Below, piece after piece: positions 51,950-61,254 of a DNA stretch of 64,000 nucleotides. Source of the stretch: Lautropia sp. SCN 69-89 (GTDB lineage Bacteria; Pseudomonadota; Gammaproteobacteria; Burkholderiales; Burkholderiaceae_E); the NCBI GenBank assembly GCA_001724855.1, contig MEED01000008.1:1-64000 (forward strand), read 5' to 3'. The translations under genes and the position numbers were made by a program. Position 1 is the stretch's first letter. Each line of letters begins with the position of its first letter. A model generated the notes under the pieces. That model searched no databases. It saw only the letters and a program-made list of their open reading frames with translations, and was not told the origin of the DNA.

Positions 51950-54900
51950 ATGCGCACGCTGCTGCCTCCGCTCGGTCGGTTCACGAAGGAATGGCTCTTT
52001 CTCGGGGGCGCACTGCTTGTGCTGGCTGGCTTTCTCGTCTGGTCACTGGTCAGCGAGCGTGCAGCGATCGAGGCGCGCGAACGAGACCGGCTGGCGGTGC
52101 AGGCGCGGATCATCCGCGACGGCGTCGAACGTCAGCTCGATGTGGTGAATCGCGCACTGGCGAGCGTGCGTGCCGACCTGCCGAGCTGGCAGGCACTGCC
52201 CGACGGCATGCGCCTGGCGAGCCAGCGCCTGCGCGCATTTGCCGACGCGATGACCGGCGTGCGCTCGATGATGGTGCTCGACGCACGCGGCACGGTGGTC
52301 GCGGCAAACTGGCCCGAACTGATCGGCACCGATCTGTCTGGTCGCGCCTACTTCCAGGTTCCGCTCGCGCACCCGGATCCGGACACGCTTTACGTGAGCG
52401 CGCCGTTCATGTCCGCCCTGGGTATCTGGGCAATGAACCTGGTGCGGATGATCCCCGGCCCGGCAGGCGAGTTCGCCGGCATGGTGAGTGCGACCCTCGA
52501 CCCCGACGAGTTCGAGCGACTGCTCGGATCCGTGCGCTACGCCGACGACATGTGGACCGCGCTGGTGCACGGCGACGGCGCGCCTTTCCTCATGAATCCA
52601 AAGCGCGAGGAACTTCCCGACAGGAACCTGGCACGGCCCGGCTCGATGTTCCAGCGCCATCTCGATAGTGGGCGCGAAACCAGCGTGCTGACCGGCACCG
52701 TGTTCGCGACCGGCGAGCGGCGGATGGTGGCGCAGCAGACGATCCAGCCGCCCGACTTGCGGATGGACAAGCCGCTGGTGGTCGCGGCCAGTCGCGACCT
52801 TGGGGCACTCTATGGCGCCTGGGCAGCCGAGGCGCGCATGTTCGGGGGCTTCTACGCACTGCTCGCGGGCGTGTCGATCGCGGGCCTGCATGCGTTCCAG
52901 CGCCGGCGCCGCCTTGCCGAGGCACAGGCCGCGCGTTCGGCCGACGCGCTGGCCGAGCGCGAGCGGTTCCTGCGCGCGCTGGTGGACACCATTCCGGGCA
53001 TGGTTGGCTACTGGACCGCGGACCTGCGTTCGGCCTTCGCCAACAGCGCGTATCTCGAATGGTTCGGCAGGACGCCCGAGCAGATGCAGGGCATCCGCAT
53101 GCAGGATCTGATGGGCGAGGATCTGTTCCGCCGCAACGAACCGTACGTGCGCGGCGCGTTGCGCGGCGAGCGGCAGCGTTTCCAGCGCACGCTCACGAAG
53201 GTCGACGGCACTGTGGGCTACACCTGGGCGCACTACATTCCCGACGTGGTGGATGGACATCTGCGCGGCTTCTTCGTGCTGGTGTCCGACATCACCGAGC
53301 TCAAGCGCACGGAACTCGCGCTGCGCGAGGCGCTCGCGGAGGCCGACCGATTCCGCCAGGTCGCCGAGGAGGCCAGCCGCGCCAAGAGCGAGTTCGTCGC
53401 GAACATGAGCCACGAGATCCGCACGCCGATGAACGCGGTGCTCGGGCTGCTGCAGTTGCTGCAGGGCACCCGGCTCACCGAGCGCCAGGCCGACTACGCC
53501 CAGAAGGCGCAGGGGGCCGCGCAATCGCTGCTCGCGATCCTCGACGACGTGCTCGACTTCTCGAAGATCGAGGCGGGCAGGATGGTGCTGGAGAACGTAC
53601 CGTTCCGGATCGACAGCCTGCTGCGAAGCCTCGCCGCGACGCTGTCGGCCGCCCCGGGGAACAAGGATCTGCAGGTGATCTTCGAGATCGATCCGGCCGT
53701 GCCGCGCGTGTTGCGCGGCGACGCGCTGCGCCTGCAGCAGGTGCTGCTGAACCTCGCCGGCAATGCGGTCAAGTTCACCGAGCGCGGCGAGGTGCTCGTC
53801 GCGGCGCGGCTGGTCCAGGCGGACAACGACTCGGCGAGCGTCGAATTCTCGGTGCTCGACTCCGGGATCGGCATTGCGGCCGATCGGCTGGGTGCGGTCT
53901 TCGACAGTTTCATGCAGGCCGAGAGCTCGACTGCACGGCGCTATGGCGGAACGGGGCTCGGCCTGGCGATCAGCCAGCGACTGGCGCGCATGATGGGCGG
54001 CGAAATCGGCGTCCAGAGCACGCCTGGCCGAGGCAGCCTGTTTCATTTCGCGCTCGAGTTCGCTCGCGATCCCGATGCGCGGGACACCGAGGGCGAGGCG
54101 CTGCGTGCCGCGGCGCTGGCGGTGCAACCGCGTCCGTTGCGCGCGCTGGTTGCGCACCCATCGGCCGCCGGGCGCGAGATCCTCGTCGAGATGACGAATG
54201 CCTTCGGATGGAGCGCGCAGGCCGCGGCGAGCGGCGCAGAGGCGATCGAGCAGACGCGATCGGTGCTGGCCGGCGGCACGACGTTCGACCTGGTCTGCCT
54301 GGGCCTGAAGATGCCGGACATGGACGGTCGGCAACTCATCGAGAAGTTGCGCGAACTGCACGGCGGTGCCGAGGCGCCGATCGTGCTGCTGCTGGCGAAT
54401 CACGCGCGGGAAGTGCCGGCCGAGCCGGTCGCGCCCGGGGTCGTCGACGCCGACGAAGTGCTGCTCGGGCCTTTCACCGCCTCGATGCTGCTCGACGCGT
54501 ATGCAAAGGCGGCCAGGGCACGGCCGGGCACGGCGGTCGGCGCGCAGGCGCAGCGGGCTGCCGTGGTGCCGGCGCAGCCGGCCGGAGGCGCGCCGCTGGC
54601 CGACCTGCGCATCCTGGTCGTGGAAGACAATCCGCTGAACCAGCAGGTCGCGCAGGAGCTGCTCGCCGGCGCGGGGGCCGTCGTCCAGCTCGCCAGCGAT
54701 GGCCGCCAGGGAATCGCCTGCGTGCGGGCAGCGAAGCCGCCGTTCGACGCCGTCCTGATGGACGTGCAGATGCCCGAAATGGACGGCTACGAGGCGACCC
54801 GCCGGCTGCGCTCGGGCGGCGCGACGCTGCCGATCATCGCGATGACCGCCAATGCGTTGCCCGCCGATCGCGCAGCGTGTCTGGATGCCGGCATGGACGA

Positions 54901-55405
54901 CCACGTGGGCAAGCCGATCGATATCGAGGCGCTCGTGGGCACGCTGTTGCGGCATTGTCGCCACGGGGCTGCAAGCGGGCCGTCGCCCACTTCGGGCAAT
55001 GTCGCGGGACAGCCGGCCTCATTGGCCACGCCGCCCTCGTCGCTCTCGTCGACGTCGCCGCCCTCGCCCGACATCGACCTGGCCAGCGCGCTCGCCGCGC
55101 ACGGCGGCGACGCCGCGCTGCTGGCGCGGCTCGGCCGGCGCTTCGCGTGCGAGCAGGACGAGATCGTCGCGCGCGCCGATCGGGCGCTGCGCGAAGGCAA
55201 CCACGCGGCAGCCGCGCGTGAACTGCACACGCTCAGGGGACTCGCATCGACCTTCGGTGCGCAGGCGCTCGCCGAGGCGGCCGGGATCGCCGAAGCGCGC
55301 ATCCGGACATGCACCGGCCCTGTCGACGCGGAGCAGGTGCTCGACGCGGTCCGCGACCGTATGGCGCAGGCGGCGGCGTCGCTGGCCTCGCTGCCACTGG
55401 CCTGA
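51950..55405 (+). CDS. Hybrid sensor histidine kinase with two receivers and an Hpt domain
   Basis: This 1151-residue protein has two N-terminal membrane segments (about 13-33 and 288-308) flanking a Cache-type periplasmic sensor (GVRSMMVLDARGTVVAANWP ... SGRAYFQVPLAHPDPDTLYV), then a PAS domain (about 340-460). A HisKA follows with phosphorylated His488 in FVANMSHEIRTPMN, and a HATPase with NAVKFTERG, GIGIAADRLG and GGTGLGLAIS. Receiver 1 has lost its Asp (Gly785 in LVCLGLKMPDMDG), receiver 2 keeps it (Asp938 in LMDVQMPEMDG), and a C-terminal Hpt has His1093 in ELHTLRGLAS. No partner response regulator is adjacent. The start at 51950 (MRTLLPPLGRF) puts the first membrane segment in place. 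Confidence 0.92.
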   Translation: MRTLLPPLGRFTKEWLFLGGALLVLAGFLVWSLVSERAAIEARERDRLAVQARIIRDGVERQLDVVNRALASVRADLPSWQALPDGMRLASQRLRAFADAMTGVRSMMVLDARGTVVAANWPELIGTDLSGRAYFQVPLAHPDPDTLYVSAPFMSALGIWAMNLVRMIPGPAGEFAGMVSATLDPDEFERLLGSVRYADDMWTALVHGDGAPFLMNPKREELPDRNLARPGSMFQRHLDSGRETSVLTGTVFATGERRMVAQQTIQPPDLRMDKPLVVAASRDLGALYGAWAAEARMFGGFYALLAGVSIAGLHAFQRRRRLAEAQAARSADALAERERFLRALVDTIPGMVGYWTADLRSAFANSAYLEWFGRTPEQMQGIRMQDLMGEDLFRRNEPYVRGALRGERQRFQRTLTKVDGTVGYTWAHYIPDVVDGHLRGFFVLVSDITELKRTELALREALAEADRFRQVAEEASRAKSEFVANMSHEIRTPMNAVLGLLQLLQGTRLTERQADYAQKAQGAAQSLLAILDDVLDFSKIEAGRMVLENVPFRIDSLLRSLAATLSAAPGNKDLQVIFEIDPAVPRVLRGDALRLQQVLLNLAGNAVKFTERGEVLVAARLVQADNDSASVEFSVLDSGIGIAADRLGAVFDSFMQAESSTARRYGGTGLGLAISQRLARMMGGEIGVQSTPGRGSLFHFALEFARDPDARDTEGEALRAAALAVQPRPLRALVAHPSAAGREILVEMTNAFGWSAQAAASGAEAIEQTRSVLAGGTTFDLVCLGLKMPDMDGRQLIEKLRELHGGAEAPIVLLLANHAREVPAEPVAPGVVDADEVLLGPFTASMLLDAYAKAARARPGTAVGAQAQRAAVVPAQPAGGAPLADLRILVVEDNPLNQQVAQELLAGAGAVVQLASDGRQGIACVRAAKPPFDAVLMDVQMPEMDGYEATRRLRSGGATLPIIAMTANALPADRAACLDAGMDDHVGKPIDIEALVGTLLRHCRHGAASGPSPTSGNVAGQPASLATPPSSLSSTSPPSPDIDLASALAAHGGDAALLARLGRRFACEQDEIVARADRALREGNHAAAARELHTLRGLASTFGAQALAEAAGIAEARIRTCTGPVDAEQVLDAVRDRMAQAAASLASLPLA

Positions 55406-55452
55406 GGCCTGTTCACACTACGAACGACCTCGCGCGGCCCGGTCGGCCGCGC

Positions 55453-57168
55453 TCATCCGAGGAACTTCAGCAACTCGCGCAGCGGACGCGTATTGAGCAC
55501 GTCGTCGCGTTCGAGCCAGCCGCGGCGGGCCTGGCCGATGCCGAAACGCAGGTTGGCGAATTGCGCGACGTCGTGCGCATCCGAAGTGATCGCGACCGGC
55601 ACGCGTTCGTCCTTCGCCATCCGGCAATGGGTGTCGATCAGGTCGAGCCGCTCGGGGTGTGCGTTCGATTCGAGGCTCACGCCGTGCTCGCGCGCCTTGC
55701 GGATCACCTGCGTCATGTCGACGTCGTAGGGTTCGCGCTGGCCGATCAGCCGGCCGCTCGGGTGCGCGAGCAGCTTCACCCGCGGATGCGCAAGCGCACG
55801 CAGGATGCGCTCGGTCTGCTGCGCGCGGCTCAATTCGAAGCGGCTGTGCACCGCGGCCACGACGATGTCCAGTCCGGCCAGCGCGCTGTCGGGCAGGTCG
55901 AGGTTGCCGTCCTCCAGGATGTCGACCTCGATGCCCTTCAGCAGCCGGAAGCCCTTCGCCTGCCGATTGAGCCGGTCGATCTCCTCGCCTTGCGCGCGCA
56001 GCCGCTGGGCATCCAGTCCGTGCGCCATGCGCTGGCGGCGCGAGTGTTCGGTGATCGCCAGGTACTCGAAGCCGAGTGCGCGCGCGGCCGCGGCCATCTC
56101 CTCGATCGTGTTGTGGCCGTCGGTGGCCGCCGTGTGCGCGTGCAGGTCGCCGCGCAGGTCTTCGGGCGCCACCAGTTCCGGCAGGCGGCCAGCGGCCGCA
56201 GCGTCGATCTCGCCGCGATCCTCGCGAAGCTCCGGCGGAATCACGGGCAACCCGAGCGCGCGGTAGACCGACTCCTCCGTCAGCCCCGCGACGCGTGTGT
56301 CGCCGCGGAACACGCCGTATTCGTTGACCTTCAGGCCACGCTCCTGCGCGCGCCTGCGCAGCGCGATGTTGTGCGCCTTCGATCCGGTGAAATAGGTCAG
56401 CGCCGCGCCGAAGCTCTCGGGCGCGACCAGCCGCAGGTCGACCTGCAGCCCGCCGCGCAGACGCACGCTCGCGCGCGTGCCGCCGCGCGAGAGGACTTCC
56501 TCGACCTCGCGGTAGCCGGTGAAGTGCTCGATCGCCGCGTTGCCGCGGCGCGCGGTAACCAGCAGGTCGAGATCGCCCACGGTCTCGCGCATGCGCCGGT
56601 AGCTCCCCGCGACGACCACGCGATCCACGCCGGGCGCGCCGCGCAGATGCTCGACCAGCGCATCGGCGTAATGCCCCGCGGTCGCCAGCGGCAGGCGCCG
56701 CTGTTTCGACAGGTGCGCGGCTACTGCCGACTCGATGCGCCGCTCGGTCTTCTCGCCGAAGCCCGACAGCGCGCGGATGCGGCCATCGCGCGCGGCGCGC
56801 AGCACCTGCTCGGGCGTCTGCACGTCCAGGTCGTGCCAGAGCACCGCGACCCGCTTCGGACCGAGCCCCGGGATTTGCAGCAGTTCGGTGACCGCCGGGG
56901 GCATTTCCCGGCGCAGGCGCTCGAGCAGCTCACAGCTGCCGGTTGCGGCAATTTCGCGGATCTTCCCTGCAAGATCGGCGCCGATGCCGCGCAGTTCGGT
57001 CAGGTCGCGGCCCTGCTCGACCATCGCCGCGATATCGCCGCTCAGCTCCTGCAGCATCCGCGAGGCATTGCGATAGGCGCGGATGCGAAACGCGTTCGCG
57101 CCCTGGATGTCGAGGCGGTCGGCGATCTCGTCGAAGACCGCGGCAACCGCGAGATTGCGCACCGGCAT
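55453..57168 (-). CDS. DNA polymerase X family protein with PHP domain (PolX-like)
   Basis: This 571-residue protein has a helix-hairpin-helix region (LTELRGIGADLAGKIREI, LLQIPGLGPKRVAVLW, LSGFGEKTERRI), a polymerase X palm with GSYRRMRETVGDLDLLV and YFTGSKAHNIALRRRAQERG. A C-terminal PHP 3'-5' exonuclease follows (DLHAHTAATDGHNT, AITEHSRR, AVHSRFEL, AHPSGRLIGQR, NAHPERLD, TSDAHD). All PHP metal-binding motifs are present. It acts in DNA repair gap filling. GGGAGGG lies before the ATG. It follows the SNF2 gene on the same strand, 35 bp apart, so a DNA-repair operon is possible. Confidence 0.92.
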   Translation of the reverse strand: MPVRNLAVAAVFDEIADRLDIQGANAFRIRAYRNASRMLQELSGDIAAMVEQGRDLTELRGIGADLAGKIREIAATGSCELLERLRREMPPAVTELLQIPGLGPKRVAVLWHDLDVQTPEQVLRAARDGRIRALSGFGEKTERRIESAVAAHLSKQRRLPLATAGHYADALVEHLRGAPGVDRVVVAGSYRRMRETVGDLDLLVTARRGNAAIEHFTGYREVEEVLSRGGTRASVRLRGGLQVDLRLVAPESFGAALTYFTGSKAHNIALRRRAQERGLKVNEYGVFRGDTRVAGLTEESVYRALGLPVIPPELREDRGEIDAAAAGRLPELVAPEDLRGDLHAHTAATDGHNTIEEMAAAARALGFEYLAITEHSRRQRMAHGLDAQRLRAQGEEIDRLNRQAKGFRLLKGIEVDILEDGNLDLPDSALAGLDIVVAAVHSRFELSRAQQTERILRALAHPRVKLLAHPSGRLIGQREPYDVDMTQVIRKAREHGVSLESNAHPERLDLIDTHCRMAKDERVPVAITSDAHDVAQFANLRFGIGQARRGWLERDDVLNTRPLRELLKFLG

Positions 57169-57203
57169 CGTCACCCTCCCCGTCCGTGGACTGCGTATCG
57201 GCC

Positions 57204-60200
57204 CTATCCGCGCGTCCTGGCCAGCCGTTGCGCCAGCTCGGCCAGCGCGATCGCGCCCTGGCCCGCCGCCTTGCGTGCCCTGCGCAGCGCCAGCCGTTCG
57301 CGCTGCAGCGTCGCCACCAGGCAGCGCTGGTAGAACGCGGGCAGGTAGATCGCGTCGCCCTCGGTCTCGAGCAGCCCGTATTCGGCCTCCGCGGCGACCA
57401 GGGCGGGATCGAGCCTGGGAATGCGCAACGTGCGCGTGCAATCGGGAAGATACGCTTCGAGTTCGTCGAGCCGGCTGCCGCGTGGCGCGGCGGCGAGCAG
57501 CTTCAGCGCGAGCGCCCGGTGCGTGCGGTGGTGCACAGCGGCCGCAAGCCGCGAAGCCTGCTCGACTTGCCCGAGCGCGGCGATCGCGGCTGCACGTTGG
57601 GCGGCGCGTTCGGCGGCGCGCTCGATGACGCTTGCCTTCCGGGCGCCGCATCGCCGAACCGCAGGCAAGACGGCAGCCAGCTGGTCGAACGATTCGATCG
57701 TCACCGGACCCGCCTCGGTGGTCAGCGCCCAGGAGACCACGCTCGCCTTCGTGCCCTCGATCGCCGCGCAGCCCCGCGCGAACCCCGGCGGCGGCTCACC
57801 GCGCGCAAGCGTGTGCTCGACGAGTGCGTCGAAGGCTGGCTCGCCCCAGGTTGCGAAGCGCAGCGGTTCGTCATGGCCTTCCAGCCCATGTTCGAACAGC
57901 GTTCGCGAGACGGTGAGCAGGCAGGGCGGCAACCCGGGCACGCCGCTCACCCGCAGCGCGGCGCCGTGCGCGGTGCGCACGATCTCGCTGCCGAGCGACT
58001 TCAGCCAGGCCGAGCCGGCGAGCAGCGAGAACACCTGGTCGAGCGTGATCGGCAGAGGCTGCGCAGCCAGTTCGTCGCCGATCTCGCGATACAGCGCGTG
58101 CAGCGTCGCGGCGCCCGGAATCATCGATTCGGTGCGTTCGTGCGCATTCTTCAGCCGCGCGCGCACGAGCGCTTCGAGCTGCTCGGTGCTCAGCTCGCCG
58201 GTGGCCAGCCGACGCAGATCGGCCGGCTGCACCGGAAGCACCACGAAGGGCGGTGCACCCACCGTGGCCGCCGCAGCGCGGATGCGCCGTTGCAGGCGCA
58301 CGTGGATCTCCTCCTCGACGGTGCCCGGATAGGCGAGATTCATCACATGGACCGTCGCGTGACGCTGGCCGATGCGGTCGATGCGGCCGATGCGCTGTTC
58401 GAGCTTCATCGGGTTCCACGGCAGGTCGAAGTTGACCAGCAGGTCGGCCGATTGCAGGTTCAGTCCCTCGGCGGCCGCGTCGGTACAGAGCAGCAGGTCG
58501 ATGTCGCCGCGCACGAAGCGGCGCTTGACCTCCTCGCGGTTCGACCCGTGCCAGGCGCCGCCCGCGTCGGTCCAGGCGCAACGCGGGCCGGAAAACACGC
58601 CGAGGCGCAGCGGCCCGGCCTCGCGCTCGAGCCAGCCCTGCAGGTCGCACAGCGTGTCGTAGAAGCGCGTGAACACCACCATCGGACGCAGCCGGCCGCT
58701 GGCCATGCGGCGCGCACGCACCGTCTGCAGCAACACGCGGACTTTCGACGACGGCCGCTGCGCCAGCGTTGCGAGCTTCGCCAGCAGCGCAGCCAGTTGA
58801 TCGGCTTCCCATTGGAGGTCGGCCGGCTTGCGATCGAGCAGGCCCGCGCCCAGCGCCTCGTCGCCGGGCACGTCGCCCTCGTCGTGGAGCCGCTCCTCGG
58901 TGACGTGCTCGTCATCCTCGTCCGTGCCCTGCTCACCGTCCGTGCGCTCCGCATGCGCTTCTGCGCCGCGCTCGTCGTGGCCGGCGTCCCGGGCTGCGGC
59001 CCCGGTCAGATGGTTCTGCAGCGCCGCGAGCACGCGTTCGCGCCTGCGCGCCAGCGTGTCGTGGATCGCCTTGTAGCTGGATGCGAATCGCAGGCCGAAG
59101 AAGCTCAGCATGAAGCCGACGGCGATGCGCTGGCGGCCATGCGAACCGACCTGCACGGCCAGCGCCCGGCAATACGGGGCGAACAGGTCGTAGACCGCCT
59201 GCTCGTCGGACGCCAGGCGGATCGCGGGAAGATGCACCCGGCGCCGTGGAAGCGCCGCCGGCAGCCTCCCCGCCTGCCGATACTTGCGCAGCAGCCCACG
59301 GTCGTGGCGCATCATCGCGCGCGACAGGGGCGCGAGCGCGAACAGCAGCCGCGGCACCGCGCGACGCACACTGGCCGGAGGCGCCGCCCCCGGCTGCCCT
59401 GCTCCCCGGAGCCAGCGCCGCAGCGTCGCGCCCGCGCGGCCGCGCAGCAGCGTGCGCTCGACGAAGGCCGCGGTAGCGGCGTCGAAGCGCAGCGCATGGC
59501 GCGCTGCCCTGGCGAGGAAGCGCCATTCGAGCGGCGCGAGTTTTCCCCCCTGTCTCAGCGTGTCGAGCAGCGCGTACCACGCGAGCGCCACCTGCGGCTC
59601 GAGCGCGAAAGGACCGAGCCGGCGGGTCAACCCGGCCAGGTCGATCGCCTCGATCGGTTCGAGCTGCATCGGCGTGGCCGTCGCGAACCACATGGCACCC
59701 GCCCTGGGGCGCAGCAGATCGCGCGCGATCCTGTACAGGCGCGTCCAGCGCGCCGGTCGCTCGGCCCGCGCGGTGGGGTTCGAGCGGCGCGCGCAATGCG
59801 CTTCGTCGAGCAACACCAGATCCCAGCCGGTCGCGGCCCTCAGTTCGGCCTGCCGCTCGCGGCGCGTGAGCAGCCCGGTGGACACGATGACGAGATCGGG
59901 CTCGAAGAGCGAAGCCGACGCGCGCTCATGCTCATGTGGCAACAGCCACGCGTGGCGCGACTGCGCCCCGCCACAGGCCCGGGCGAAAGGCAGCAGGAAC
60001 TTGTCGGCCATCTCGCGCTGCCACTGGCCCACGAGGCTCGCCGGCACAGCGACCAGCGCGCGCCCGAGCAGCCCCGACAGGCGCAACGCGCGCAGGGCCA
60101 GTCCGGCCTCGATCGTCTTGCCCAGCCCGACCTCGTCGCAGAGCATCCACGACAACGGCCAGCCGTCGACCAGGCGCCGCGCGACGATCCGCTGGTGCGG

Positions 60201-60332
60201 CCAGGGTTCGACCGGCGCGGTCTCGATGCCCAGGTATTGCCCGTTGGGCATTCGCGGCGCATCGCGCACGAAGGCGAACGCGAGCCATTCCGAGGGGCTC
60301 GGCCCCGGAGCCGACGCCGCGTTATCGTCCAT
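57204..60332 (-). CDS. SNF2-family ATPase/helicase (RapA/DrmD-like), orphan
   Basis: This 1042-residue protein has all SNF2 motifs: LCDEVGLGKTIEAGLALR (Walker A), DLVLLDEAHCARR (DEAH box II), WFATATPMQ (III), the IV-VI block VVFTRFYDTLCDLQGW, LLLCTDAAAEGLNLQSADLLVNFD and EQRIGRIDRIGQRHATV. The DEVGLGKT form of motif I is shared with RapA and with DrmD of DISARM. A charged insert (EAHAERTDGEQGTDEDDEHV) sits between the two helicase lobes, and the C-terminal 300 residues have no named domain. No DISARM partner (drmA, drmB, drmC, methylase) is near, so a role in repair or chromosome remodelling is as likely as defence. Neighbours are polX and a Mut7-C gene. Confidence 0.85.
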   Translation of the reverse strand: MDDNAASAPGPSPSEWLAFAFVRDAPRMPNGQYLGIETAPVEPWPHQRIVARRLVDGWPLSWMLCDEVGLGKTIEAGLALRALRLSGLLGRALVAVPASLVGQWQREMADKFLLPFARACGGAQSRHAWLLPHEHERASASLFEPDLVIVSTGLLTRRERQAELRAATGWDLVLLDEAHCARRSNPTARAERPARWTRLYRIARDLLRPRAGAMWFATATPMQLEPIEAIDLAGLTRRLGPFALEPQVALAWYALLDTLRQGGKLAPLEWRFLARAARHALRFDAATAAFVERTLLRGRAGATLRRWLRGAGQPGAAPPASVRRAVPRLLFALAPLSRAMMRHDRGLLRKYRQAGRLPAALPRRRVHLPAIRLASDEQAVYDLFAPYCRALAVQVGSHGRQRIAVGFMLSFFGLRFASSYKAIHDTLARRRERVLAALQNHLTGAAARDAGHDERGAEAHAERTDGEQGTDEDDEHVTEERLHDEGDVPGDEALGAGLLDRKPADLQWEADQLAALLAKLATLAQRPSSKVRVLLQTVRARRMASGRLRPMVVFTRFYDTLCDLQGWLEREAGPLRLGVFSGPRCAWTDAGGAWHGSNREEVKRRFVRGDIDLLLCTDAAAEGLNLQSADLLVNFDLPWNPMKLEQRIGRIDRIGQRHATVHVMNLAYPGTVEEEIHVRLQRRIRAAAATVGAPPFVVLPVQPADLRRLATGELSTEQLEALVRARLKNAHERTESMIPGAATLHALYREIGDELAAQPLPITLDQVFSLLAGSAWLKSLGSEIVRTAHGAALRVSGVPGLPPCLLTVSRTLFEHGLEGHDEPLRFATWGEPAFDALVEHTLARGEPPPGFARGCAAIEGTKASVVSWALTTEAGPVTIESFDQLAAVLPAVRRCGARKASVIERAAERAAQRAAAIAALGQVEQASRLAAAVHHRTHRALALKLLAAAPRGSRLDELEAYLPDCTRTLRIPRLDPALVAAEAEYGLLETEGDAIYLPAFYQRCLVATLQRERLALRRARKAAGQGAIALAELAQRLARTRG

Positions 60333-60371
60333 GATGATGCATTTTCGTCAGCTTGCCACAGCCATCGGGCG

Positions 60372-61133
60372 ATGCCGCGCTTCCGCTTCCACGCCGAGCT
60401 GAACGACCTGCTGCCGCCCGCATTGCGCGGTCACACGTTCGAGCACGCCTGCGCCGAGCGCGCCACCGCGAAGCACGCGATCGAGGCATTGGGCGTGCCG
60501 CACACCGAGGTCGGGCTGATCCTCGTCGATGGCCAGCCCGCCGAGCCGGGGCAGTTGTTGCGCGAGGCCGATTCGCTCGAGGTGTTTCCAGCGGCGCCGC
60601 CGCCCCTTTCGGCGGAGGCGCCGCTGCCGCGCTTCCTCGCCGATGCACATCTGGGCGGGCTCGCACGGCGCCTGCGGCTGCTGGGCTTCGACACCGAACT
60701 GGCGCGCGATGCGCCCGATCGCGGGCTCGCCGACCTGGCCGACGGCGACGGGCGCATCGTGCTGAGCCGCGATCGCGAACTGCTGAAGCATCGGCGAGTG
60801 GCACGCGGACGCTACGTGCGCGCGCTCGACACCGACGGGCAATTGCGCGAGGTCGTCGCGCATTTCGGGCTGCGCGAGCGTATCCACCCGTTCACCCGCT
60901 GCCTCGAATGCAATACCTCGCTACGGCTTGCGAATCGCGCCGAGGTCGCCGATCGACTGCCGCCTCGCGTCGCCGCCGAGCAGACCGAGTTCACTGCGTG
61001 CGACGGCTGCGGACGCGTCTACTGGGGCGGCTCGCACTGGCGCCGGCTGCGGTCGGTGGTCGATGCAGTCGCCAAGTTGGGAGGCAGTAGGGGGCAATCG
61101 ATCATGACCATGCCGGAATGTTGGAAATCTTGA
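60372..61133 (+). CDS. Ubiquitin-like (MoaD/ThiS-type) domain + Mut7-C RNase domain protein
   Basis: This 253-residue protein has an N-terminal ubiquitin-like fold (about 1-75, FRFHAELNDLLPP ... HTEVGLILVDGQPAEPGQLL). A Mut7-C PIN-like domain follows (PRFLADAHLGGLARRLRLLG, GRIVLSRDRELLKHRRVARG), ending in a zinc ribbon CLECNTSL and CDGCGRVYWGGSHWRR. The conserved Asp residues in LADAHLGGLA and LSRDRELL are probable metal ligands. It may act as an RNase; the function is unproven in bacteria. It is divergent from the SNF2 gene by 39 bp. Confidence 0.87.
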   Translation: MPRFRFHAELNDLLPPALRGHTFEHACAERATAKHAIEALGVPHTEVGLILVDGQPAEPGQLLREADSLEVFPAAPPPLSAEAPLPRFLADAHLGGLARRLRLLGFDTELARDAPDRGLADLADGDGRIVLSRDRELLKHRRVARGRYVRALDTDGQLREVVAHFGLRERIHPFTRCLECNTSLRLANRAEVADRLPPRVAAEQTEFTACDGCGRVYWGGSHWRRLRSVVDAVAKLGGSRGQSIMTMPECWKS

Positions 61134-61254
61134 CACTGACCTCCAGGCGGCGGCGCACACGGCTCGGCAAGTTCTTGAATTTCCGGAATTCGCCTCGGAA
61201 AGGCACGAAACGTGCTTCAGGCTGGGCATGGTTCGCCCATGCGAGGAAGGCATC

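Noticed and set aside
57204-60332. Reading the SNF2 gene as part of a DISARM defence island
   Set aside because: No drmA, drmB, drmC, drmMI or drmMII gene is within reach; neighbours are polX and Mut7-C.
56943-61133. Very long plus-strand open frame across the polX and SNF2 genes
   Set aside because: It is the antisense shadow of two clear minus-strand genes in GC-rich DNA; only its last part (60372-61133) is a real gene.
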